Part shown: piece by piece, positions 55,061-64,000 of the stretch
Layout of the letters: every line of letters starts with the position of its first letter
How positions within the stretch are numbered: the first letter of the stretch is position 1
DNA from: Cristatella mucedo
Lineage: Eukaryota; Bryozoa; Phylactolaemata; Cristatellidae
Assembly: GCA_009760855.2 (NCBI GenBank)
Contig: WPIO01000034.1
Coordinates: forward strand, 3,295,001-3,359,000
Direction: 5' to 3'
Length of the DNA stretch: 64,000 nucleotides
Made by a program: the position numbers and the translations under genes
Notes under the pieces: generated by a model
What the model saw: the letters and a program-made list of their open reading frames with translations, nothing else
Database searches by the model: none
Told to the model about the DNA's origin: nothing

Positions 55061-57429
55061 AAGACGGTGAAGCACTGTCAGCTGAAGTCAGGCCGGGTTG
55101 CTAGCAAACAGTTACCTCTGCCCTCGGCCGTTGAAAACAAGTGAAAACACTCTGATATTGCCGACTAAGATTTTCAAGCAGTCTGCACAGCAATTCAAGC
55201 ATTCTCGCGCACTATTGTCTCTTCGGTCAACTAGTGTGCACAACTTCGGTCAACTAGTGTAATAGTGTCCAGCCGCCATTTCCTACCCATAGGCGACCAT
55301 GGCTCTACAGGATTTAATGATTTCGAAGCAAAAGATGAGTAGAAGGCTGTTTTCACAGCAACGGTCGCCGCGTAGTGCCCTCCCATAGTCGAATCAGTAC
55401 GATAGCCGATACGCTTCGATGTGCCGATACCCTGTAATGGATTCCCTGACACCCTATAATGGATTCGCCGATACCCTGTAATGGATTCCTTCGCTACTAA
55501 CACAGGAAAACAAGCCGCCAAGGATCGACTCATGCCCAAAGACGGTAATCAGTCAAAATGGCAGCGAATCAACTGTCAGGCTGCGGTGATGCGCAGGAAG
55601 TCGAGGACAGGGGAGCGCTGTACTGCAGGGATGATAAAATGAGCTTGAAAAAGTCGGAGCGTTTGATAAAGAGCCGCCTGATTTAATTGCCCCTTGTTTG
55701 ACCTTGAAGTGCTAGGCAGGTATTTTGAAGCAGCCTCAGTAAGTTGTCATATCATGATTTAGTTTGACCATGATAAAGTTTTCGGTGGCATATGGTAGCA
55801 AAAAAGCTGCTAACAAAAACTTACCAAGACTTACCAAAAACTTAGCAAAGGCAGCCATGGAAGTGATTGCCTCTTGCCATCTCCTAAAACAGAAGTTGTG
55901 CATGCAAAAAATGCCTACAGAGCGATACTAACCGATAGAAATAATTTGCACACACGTTTCTCTTTCGAATCGTGACAGAAAAGGAAGAAAACAATGTGAC
56001 TTGCAGCCCCAGCTTATTAGAACCACAACTCAATGCAGCCCATGGGCAATAGAAGAAACAGCATTCGCCAATTGTGAGGGGACTTTTGCTCTAAATTGAG
56101 AGAGCTTCTGATTGAAAGCATGCCAAAGAAAGGTGGCCTACGCCTAAGAGGTAAAGGAAGGAGGAATGCTTTTCACGACCGAGGTCGTAGTATTGAATGC
56201 TTCAGTTAGGTTTTTATTTCCCACTAACTGCAAACGGTGGTGATAGCCACATAAGGCTCTTCTGCTGCCGTAAAAATAAGGCTGTTAATTCAGCTTAGAT
56301 TGGTTAAGCGTAGGCCAAACATAAATCTCCAAAAGCAACGTTGCCATTTACCCAGTTACGAGACTGCCATGCTCAGCTGAGCCCAATCAGACCTCAAGGA
56401 TTCGGGTAGCAGTGATAGGCTATAGTGATAGTTATATATAGATATAGATATATAGATAGTGATAGGCAGTGATAGTTTAGGCTGGTCAGGACTGCGATGG
56501 GGACTGAGGACGACTGACGACTGCGACTGAGGACGGCGACGCCGACGTCCTGCAAGCAGTTGCTGAGCTAAAAGCTGAGGTAGTCCAATGCCAAGTAGTA
56601 CGAGGGAATGCCAAGGTCGATCAATGCCAATTAGTACCGGGGAATGCCAAGGCAATGGCCTAAGTATAAAAAAATTACCAGAGTAAGTAGGTTAAGATTA
56701 CGACAGGAAGTGAACACGGATGCGCCTCAAAAAGTCAACTTGTACGTCCCTTACTCTATCGTGAGCCGTGATGGAACATTAGGTAAGGTGGTTGCCTTTT
56801 AAGATCTCGTTGCCGAGGTCGTGGGTTCGAATCCTGCAGTGGGTGATTCTTTATTGCCACTGCAAACGGCGGTGACAGTCGCAAAGGCTCATCTGTCGGT
56901 ACAGTATTTTTTACGACTAGGGAATTATTGAGAGTCAATGCAGTACTATGAGTGATGCACAAATTAGAAAGTCAAATTGTGACATTCTACATATTCCAAC
57001 AATGCCTACTTGTTATCGACCCCTTTGCTTGCTGGACTTAATTATGGAAGCAGCAACTAGTGTGAGAAAGTGTAGTTGAGAAAAGAATCAAGTCCAGACA
57101 GAGAGCAGCGTGGAAGTAGCAGTGCACGACAGTGGGAAATGATGTCCCAGAGTTGGAAGCAGGAGGGAAAGCTCCGTTGCTTAGGAACTCTGGAGGTGAA
57201 TTACCCAGTCGAGGATCTGCAGAGCTAACTCTTCTGTCTTCAAAGGTATTTGACGAGCACTCTGTCCTTAACTTCCTCTCACAGGAATTGATATCAGCTG
57301 GCGGGGACCAGATTAGCTTGATCTTTTTCTAAGGGACAGCTAGCACAGGAGAGCACCACTATTTACCGCACACAGCTGCTTGAGATGATTCTTGGATACT
57401 TGGTCAGTGAACTGGGAAGCACACGTGAC
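55061..57429 (+). repeat. array unit U9, lacks alpha and beta
   Basis: Starts directly with gamma (CGGGTTGCTAGCAAACAGTT at about 55,095), then delta (55,320-55,640), epsilon, tRNA-like (56,120-56,280), zeta (56,370-56,660), an extra SINE (56,770-56,900) and the LINE remnant (57,010-57,300). Within delta, ATACCCTGTAATGGATTCC-type sequence is triplicated (about 55,425-55,490). Confidence 0.75.
56770..56900 (+). mobile_element. tRNA-derived SINE with intact B-box
   Basis: GGTAAGGTGGTTGCC, CCGAGGTCGTGGGTTCGAAT and CCTGCAGTGGGTGATTCTTT follow in tRNA-like order. GGGTTCGAATCC is a perfect B-box. This is the best-preserved example of the SINE whose decayed form sits in every unit. Confidence 0.7.
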
Positions 57430-60300
57430 TAGCAATAGCGAGCAGTGGGCAGATCTAGTGCTGCTCAATGGCAGACAGCTGCGAGCGCTCGATGAGGTAC
57501 ACCCTCAGCAATGCAGTAAGAAGACTCTTCACTAGGCGAGGGAGGGGTAATAGGGTTGCAGCGGAGTAGGCGGCGAGGCTCTATCGAGCTGCCCTTTAGT
57601 GGCTGCGCCCAACTATTTCGGCCAGCCTGTGCTGTCGCCTTGGGCTCGCGTGGCCGAAGGCCTTCGCGACCAGTTCTGGCGCTGGTGCAAACCTGCTCCA
57701 ATATAGGAATCTTGAATATCTAGAAAATGAACTGGTAGCGTCTGTCAACTCAGCCAGGGTGGCACAACGACGAACCCGAGCTGTCTACACCTAGTGTCGC
57801 CTCCACTGGGATGCCGTAGTGCAGTTGTCAGCCAGCTGGCGCGACCGTCAGCCTATCTGCAAGCTGTACAATTTTAGTACACAAAATACCCTTGCTGGCC
57901 GCAGCAGCTCTGCAAAGCCGGCCCTAACGTTCGTAGAGGCAGTGGCCGCCAGGTTCAGCCAGCGCCTCGTGGCCAGTTCTTCTTATTTATTGCTACTGCC
58001 AAATTGCTGCCGAATACAATTCTGCCGGCGATACACACGCTTTGATCGAACTCGAACATTCTAGCCCGGTTCTGCCGGCAGGCATACAAGAACCATCGCG
58101 ATTGATTAGCCGGCCAGTGCCCCGGGGGATTTGGGTGGGGGGGGGGCTTCAACGCGGTACACTGAGCCTCACCCTCCCACTAAACGGGGCAGCACTGTCA
58201 GCTGCAGGCAGGACAGGCCGGAGCAACTCCCACTACCAAAAAGGCCTGCAAGCCTGGGCCAGGTTGCTAGCTAGCAGTGACCGTGTGCCCTCGGCCCTCA
58301 GGGGCAAGTGCAAAACACTGACAGTGTCGACTCGGATTTTCATGCAGTCTCCATAGAAATTCAAGCAGTCTCGAACACCGTAATTTTTTGGACACATAAG
58401 GAGCACGTTCTTCACCGTAGTGTGCAGCCTGCATTTCTTATGCCAAGGCGGCCACGGCTACACAAGAGCTCCTGATTTTAAAGCTTGCGATGTGACAGTC
58501 TCAGATTTTTTCTCGTCCTAAAGCACTTCAAAGCACGTGAGCTATATTTTTATAGAGGATTTTTCGAGGCATCAATTTTGAAGAATGTGCAAACCACCAT
58601 AACCCATCTGATTTGCGAACAGACTGGAAAAGCGCTTCGTTGCAGCATCGGTCGCTGCGAGATGCCCTCCCAAAGGTTAATAAGTGAGCACCGATACGCT
58701 TCGATGCACGATACCCTAAAATGAATTTCTCATCAGCTAATCCAGGAAACAAGCAACCACGGACCAACTCATGAGCAAAGCCGGTATTTGGTCGGAGTGG
58801 CTGCAGATCAAAGTATGGCTGCGGCAGCGGTTCAAAGGAAGCCGAGTAGACGGAGCTCTGTCTTGCAGGGATAATAAAATGAGCTCACAGAACTCGGTGT
58901 GTTTGATGAACAGCGGCACGCTTTTATCGCCCCTCGTGTGGTCTTGACGTGCTAGGCAGGTATGCTGAAGCAACCTCAGTAGGACGCCATATAACAATTT
59001 AGTCCAGCCTTGCTATACGTGAGACATACGGTAATAAAGAAGCTTCCAACTGGAACTCACCAATTTTAGGTAGCCGTAGAAGTTACTGCCCCGTGCCTTC
59101 ACAATCGAGGCGGCACTGTGGGACTTCTCTCTCTACAAGCAGAAACTCTACAGGTTAAAAAACGCGCACACGACGATACCAAACGGTGGACATAATTTGC
59201 ACCGTACTAGCATTATTGAATCATGGCAGAAAAAGAAGACAGTAATTAGCATTGCCGCCCGAATGCGTTCGATCCACGACTCAATAAAAAGCCAAAGAAG
59301 CAGTAGAAAAATCAGCAAGTTACAAATTTTTTTTTTTCTTTGGCTTGAAAGTAGACCGAAGAAAGCCGGGCTATTCCCTTGGCATAGAAGGAGTAGAAAA
59401 TGGCACAAGCAACGCCGCCGCCATTTACCAGTTTTATAGCCTGCCATGCTCAGCCGCACCAAGTCGGACTTGAGAACTTGGAGTGGTGATATTTAGGGGG
59501 GTTGGAATGAATTCAAAAGTCGACTGACCCTGTACTTTATTCTGCGACTGAGGAACTGTTGAGGTCCCACGCGGTTTTACGAGCGATACACAGCTAGACG
59601 TCAAGTTTATATATGATATAGATCCCAATAATGCCTACTTTTTTTTCGACCCCTTTGTTGCAAGCTTGAGTCAATCGTGAAAGCAGCAACTAGTGTGAGA
59701 AGCAGCAACTAGTGTGAGAAGCAGCAACTAATGTGGCATAGAAGGCGTAGCTGAGGAAGGAAAAGAGTCCAGGACGAGAGTAGCGTGGAAGCAGCAGTGC
59801 ACGACAGTGGGAAAGGATGTGCCAGAGCTGGAAGCGGGAGGGAAAGCTCCACTGCTTAGGAATTTCGGAGGTGAATTGCATAGTCGAGAATCTGCAGAGC
59901 TAAGGCTCCTATCTTCAAAGGTCTTTAACGAGCACTCTGTCCTAGACTTGCTCACAGTCGTTTGGGTCAGCAGTCCATTACGTGACGCTGTGCCTGTGAA
60001 GTGACCGATGCAGGCCTTCGTAGGGTCTGATCTTTCGTAATGCACACATAGCACAACAGGACACCATTTATCTCGACACTTGCTTCGATAATTCTTGGAT
60101 GCTTGATCTGCAATTTGAGCGGCACGCACACGCACGCACGCCTAGCTTTCGTAATGGGAAAGTCAAGGCAGAAAACATCGAGCACTCCGTGTTGGTGGGG
60201 TAGGTTCGAGCATTCGATGAGGTAGACTCTCAGCACGATCGAGATGCTGCATAGCAGGAAGCAGGTGACACTGAAGCAACGACTGTACAAGCACCGGGTG
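57430..60300 (+). repeat. array unit U10 and terminal fragment
   Basis: Alpha (57,430-58,100), a very short beta, gamma (58,235-58,470), a roughly 135-bp stretch not seen in other units (about 58,480-58,620), delta (58,640-58,920), epsilon, zeta start (59,448) and the LINE remnant (59,640-60,050). A last alpha-like fragment (CGAGCATTCGATGAGGTAGA, near 60,207) marks the right edge of the array. Confidence 0.75.
59728..60050 (-). pseudogene. LINE C-terminal remnant, best-preserved array example
   Basis: The minus-strand frame reads LKTFEDRSLSSADSRLCNSP, then PKFLSS and a following hydrophobic stretch. It parallels the DRSFSSAGPRLWNTHPQFLR block of LINE family A. The same decayed block sits at the end of each unit (for example 33,352-33,534 and 40,226-40,429). 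Thus every unit contains an old CR1/L2-type 3' end in minus orientation. Confidence 0.6.
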
Positions 60301-60467
60301 TGGCCTGCGAGAAAAGACCGAACGAAGACAGTTGGACTTCAGCGACCTGAGCTTCGACGTGCTTCTTATGCAGCGATATCGTAGGAGACGACTGAAGAGG
60401 CTAGTTTCTTACAGGCTTAGATTAGATGACCCCACTCCCCCACCCCGATAATGTTGTCGATCACCTC

Positions 60468-60492
60468 CATACTCCTGCTCTGCAGGAGTATG
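60468..60492. repeat. hairpin, 11-bp perfect arms
   Basis: CATACTCCTGC (60468-60478), TCT loop, GCAGGAGTATG (60482-60492). Confidence 0.93.
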
Positions 60493-60527
60493 CTGACAAA
60501 CAGTTCTAGCTAGGAAGGAATCTCAAA

Positions 60528-60565
60528 ACTCACCTGGGCTCACTTCGAGGGCAGCCCAGGTGAGT
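60528..60565. repeat. hairpin, 13-bp perfect arms
   Basis: ACTCACCTGGGCT (60528-60540) pairs exactly with AGCCCAGGTGAGT (60553-60565) across a 12-bp loop. It lies 35 bp from the previous hairpin. Confidence 0.93.
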
Positions 60566-61180
60566 ACATGACCTGCGTCTCTAACCACCTTTCTGATTCG
60601 TGAGATAGATTCTGCTGGCCACTAAAGACACACCGATAGCCGTTCAGACACGGCGACTGCACTCAACTAAAACTCTCCAGAATAGTTCGCACATAGTCTT
60701 TGCCACTTCGTGGGACCACAGAACGGACAAACATGCATACAGGAGCCCATGGGCCCTCGGCCAACATAAAGCTCCATCTAATGAAATAGTAGCACTTCAA
60801 TGGACGCATCGGCAGCTATTGCTGCACGCTGTCACCGGGCCTGCAGCCAACTTGTTTACCAGTTTGTCGTCAAATGTCTAGCCTGCGCTGTTGCACTAAC
60901 TAGGCACGAGCACGCTGCCAAAACTTCGCACGGGATTTTATTATGCTCAAGTGCAAGCCTCAGCTTCTTCGCTCCCGCTCCCTGTACAGCACCTCAGCAG
61001 CTCGTTGGAGCTTCGACTAGCTACATATGCCTAGATTGCCTGGGATTTAGCATAATAATGATAATGATAATGCAATAAAAAAAAATAAAAAAATAAAGAC
61101 AATAATGCCTAGGAAGCCTGGGATGTAGCAACGCTGCTAAGGCACCCTGTGGTGCAAGTCACACTGACGAGCTGTGCTAG

Positions 61181-61195
61181 CCCCCCCCCCCCCCC
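61181..61195. repeat. poly-C tract (C15), followed by a repeated GAGTGCGAGCCCCC
   Basis: A C15 run is followed by two copies of GAGTGCGAGCCCCC within 40 bp. Confidence 0.9.
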
Positions 61196-62027
61196 GGCTG
61201 AGTGCGAGCCCCCACTGAGTGCGAGCCCCCCTCAGGTGCCTACGCCCATCCACTTTGAACCAACCGAGCGAAACGTAGTGAAGGCCTAGTCATAGCTGCC
61301 AGGCGGACGGGACAGCTGACAAAGGGCACCTACACTCGCTGCCTTCAGGCAAGAATTCGCATGTAACGCTGCCGAAGACTACACCAACACTCTGGGTCCT
61401 TTGCTATCGCCAGGGCACAAGCGCCAGGATAGATTGCCACGGCTGAGCTGCTGGGCCCCACCCTTGGCTTAAACATGGCAATGTCCACAGGCTGAGCGGC
61501 AGACGGTCTATGGCTGCAGACCTGGCACTAGCCGGCTGCTGGCTTCGGTAGGTCAAACCTGCAAGGCACCGGGTTGGCACTGAGCGAAATCCCCCGAGCA
61601 GGTGCCCTGACCACCCGATGAGTCCGACCAGCCCACCCACCAGGAACTACCTGTTGCTAGGGCCAGAAGTCATGGCAAACACAGACCCAGTCTTATAGAA
61701 ATGGGGGTGTAACCTCAGCATTGCTTGCTGTCAATCACATTTAACTAGCATGTGTGTTCGCATGCGTGCTCTGGCAGGCAAGCGCATGTGAGTGCATGCG
61801 TGTGTGAGCCACGGACAGTGTGTGCATGCAGACTCTGCGCCACAGCTGGAAATTACATACTACATGCATGACTAGATTGGTTGTCTGAGAGAGTGTACAT
61901 GTATGCAAATGTAACCAATATTTAGTCAATTCATCACTTCGGATCACAAGCCTGTGTTAGTATCCGAGGTCTCTCTCTCTCTCCCCCTCACACACACACA
62001 CCCACGAACACAAGCGTGCACACACAG

Positions 62028-62029
<2 letters not shown>

Positions 62030-62059
<30 letters not shown>
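62030..62059. repeat. (AC)15 microsatellite
   Basis: A pure AC run preceded by imperfect AC-rich DNA from about 61,988. Confidence 0.97.
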
Positions 62060-62060
<1 letters not shown>

Positions 62061-62923
62061 AAGTTCGAGGCCTCACGAGAAAGAGAACGAGACAGAAAGG
62101 TAGCGGTGATACACGTCTACATATTGACAGAGTGGGAGGAAAGCAGAGACGTGGGAGAAACTGACGACTATGGAGACATACACAGCATCCACTAGCACAT
62201 ATGGACACAGACACACACAAAAGCATAAGGAAATTGCAACGAGGCAAAGTCAATGCAAGAGCGTCAGAAGCTGGGAAGCAGATCACAGACAGACATGACA
62301 GCTTCAAGGTTCTGGAGCTCACTGTACGTGAGCACATAAACCTGCTGCTTCCATCGCTGAAGACTCTCCTAAACTCATAGCACCCAGCTAAATAGGTTAT
62401 GGGCAGCTCGAACGGCCCAATCTGCTGCAGTGCATAGCTTTAGAAGATGTAACACGGTAAAAAAGTATGGCTGACCCTGTGTATTTCACTGAGGTGGAGC
62501 AACACTCTACAGCAGCAGAAGGATACTGGGAGTCGTGCAATGCTTCACTGGGGCAGGACTGGTGCAACAGCGTCCCAGGTAAAATGCCAATGTGAGTGGC
62601 TGAACGCTACACCGGCGCTGCACATATGCAAGCACATCCAACTTCTGTGAGGCATCTCAGAACCGGTGCCATTTTATCGAAAAAAGCTGGCCTCAGCTAA
62701 GCACCAGCAGCCTGACACCGGGTGCTAGGTTAGATGATATGTGACCTTGACCCCGGGGTCGGAACAACTCGCTAGCCTTTTCGGACTCATATGTGCATAT
62801 CGGACTCATATCATTGCGTGCAGTCTTGAGCGGCTGCTCGCCGACGCCCGCCTTCAGCCAACCTTCATTAGCACTTCCGTCTGTGGCAGTGGGAGAATTG
62901 TGAGCGTGGCCTTGCAGCACTAG

Positions 62924-63035
62924 CGCCTAGCTTGACCAAGCGTTCACAACATCGAGCCACCGCCTAGCCTGACCGAGTGTGCGTAACATCGCGCCACCAC
63001 CTAGCCTGACTGAGCGTTCATAACATCTCGCCACC
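62924..63035. repeat. 37-bp tandem repeat, 3 copies
   Basis: CCTAGC starts recur at 62926, 62963 and 63000. Each is followed by TGAC(C/T)(A/G)AG(C/T)(G/T) and ends in AACATC(G/T)(A/C)GCCAC-type sequence. Copies differ at several sites, so the repeat is older than the 31-bp one at 12548. Confidence 0.9.
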
Positions 63036-63762
63036 GGTTGAGCTGCCATACAATCGTTCGGCAGAACTGGTATAGTAGCACCGAGCGACCCTGAGCTACC
63101 CATGAGACTATAAAATTTTATGGTTTTAACTGTGCAACACCTCAGTCTCGTTTGATCAGGGGCCTTAAACACCACAAAGCCCGGCAGTCGGTGCGGCAAG
63201 CTTTGATCGCCATGATTCACCACCACGGCGATTATGCACAAATCCGAGTTGATTGCTGTCTTAGCTACGACAGCGCTCTGCCAGCCCACCAGAAGCCCGC
63301 GATTTTCCTCGAACTCACTCGGGACTCTGCTTCCCTGCTGCACCCATGCCGGCGGCAGTAGCGAGCCAGGTCACATTTCAAGGCAGCAAAGTAATAGCTG
63401 CGGTGCATTGCTAGGCAGTAAAGTAATCTTGGCAGCGCTGCGGCATATTGAAGATACCCTGAAAGTGGACTAAGTTTCGGCTAGTCAAGGCACGTGAGTC
63501 AGCAATGAACTAAGCACTTTGATCATCTCACGCCTACCATCGGTTACCTGGCGGAATGACTGCCGATCAAGCTTCCGGATACAACGGTGCACAGACAGAC
63601 AGCAGGAGCTCGCTTGAACGGCTGGCTACTGCTACCACACTCGGCCCTCGAACGTCAGCGCTTGATCTTAAGTGGCTGCTTTACTGTCGACCCCTTCAAG
63701 CGGCAATGGGTGCAAGCGCAGTAGCTATGAAGCAGCCTTAGAAAGACACGGAACGTTTGCTA

Positions 63763-64000
63763 GCAATAATGATAATAATAATAATAAACTTGCATAGTAC
63801 CCTCAGATAACTTAACCATTTTCTAGGCACTTTACACATGGTGCAAGGGAAGCAAGGTCGAACGGTTAGTGGTAGCACGCTCAATGACAATAAGCAAAAC
63901 ATAGAGGTGACATGCACAGGGTCAACCCGGAAATATGGTTAGCGACAGCATGAGCAGTGTGAGCAGTCAGCAGCCATCTCTGAAGCTGTAGGAGCTTTGT
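63763..64000 (-). mobile_element. LINE family B 3' end, continuing past the window
   Basis: On the minus strand it matches the 3' UTR of 13786-14400 in order: CTGTGCATGTCAC, GTAAAGTGCCTAGAAAATGG, and GAGGGTACTATGCAAGTT, ending in ATT triplets at 63765-63785. The 5' side lies outside the window. Confidence 0.75.

Larger units (their letters stand above)
26320..60300. repeat. 34-kb tandem array of composite units of about 3.4 kb
   Basis: The same ordered segments recur end to end. They are: alpha (gatgggcagatctagtgctg to aataaaatgccgttgg), beta (cagacattttcttgttcc and ccgagccgatcgg), gamma (tggcatgaaaatc on the minus strand), delta (cgatgagtagaaggc to taataaaagnagcttg), epsilon, a tRNA-like SINE remnant, zeta (gcctgccatgctcag-like), and a LINE 3' remnant. 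Alpha landmarks at 30330, 33771, 37249, about 40640, 44087 and 47509 give periods of 3.39-3.48 kb. Central units are near identical; outer ones are diverged or truncated. No long conserved gene was recognised. It is a megasatellite-like array, or the remains of a duplicated locus. Confidence 0.93.
60301..63762. other. region right of the array, no gene recognised
   Basis: Short ORFs only. A 69-codon plus-strand frame at 63152-63361 (IRGLKHHKARQSVRQALIAM) follows an acceptor-like site (ACACCTCAG at about 63,146) and is the best exon candidate, but no family is recognised. Microsatellites and hairpins are listed separately. Confidence 0.4.

Noticed and set aside
26320..60300. CRISPR-like or rDNA array
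   Set aside because: Units are 3.4 kb with no short direct repeats and spacers, and no rRNA sequence was recognised in them.
63152..63361. 69-codon ORF with exon-like composition
   Set aside because: Only a weak acceptor and no recognised family; mentioned in the regional note, not called as a gene.

Overview
This is nuclear genomic DNA of an animal. The evidence is a split homeobox gene of the caudal/Cdx class with canonical GT-AG introns, a CAP-superfamily exon with good splice sites, many CR1/L2-type non-LTR retrotransposon fragments, tRNA-derived SINEs, microsatellites, and no operons or ribosome binding sites. I cannot name the lineage. The Cdx homeodomain is clearly caudal but divergent in helices 1-2, so a non-vertebrate or early-branching metazoan is more likely than a vertebrate.

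Layout. 1-9 kb: mostly intergenic and repeats. It holds a probable terminal coding exon ending in an acidic Ser-rich tail (2270-2475), two copies of a tRNA-headed SINE (3885-4050 plus, 6195-6350 minus), a decayed intronless copy of an uncharacterised multicopy protein family (4309-5580), and a long degraded LINE (family A, 6428-7946). 9-11 kb: one CAP-domain exon on the minus strand, a 20-bp minisatellite in the preceding intron, and two fold-back sequences sharing a core. 11-19 kb: nested retrotransposon debris of LINE families A and B, plus an unclassified dispersed repeat. 19-23.4 kb: the complete coding region of a Cdx homologue on the minus strand (3 exons, 696 codons). It has a TATA/GC-box/CCAAT promoter and an extraordinary Asn-Gly repeat expansion of about 325 residues in its N-terminal half. 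23.4-26.3 kb: GC-rich upstream DNA with a 56-bp minisatellite and no recognised gene.

26.3-60.3 kb is one large tandem array of about 3.4-kb units (U0 to U10). The central units are near identical and show a dimeric higher-order period of 6,864-6,865 bp. The flanking units are more diverged, truncated, and interrupted by insertions. Each unit is itself a composite containing a minus-strand LINE 3' remnant, a tRNA-like SINE remnant, and two stretches with open frames of unknown meaning. 60.3-64 kb has hairpins, microsatellites and a LINE tail, but no recognised gene.

Only the Cdx gene is functionally interpretable with high confidence: a sequence-specific nuclear transcription factor. Everything else is partial, decayed or repetitive. 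Splice sites, gene calls and repeat families were read by eye, without alignments or database searches.
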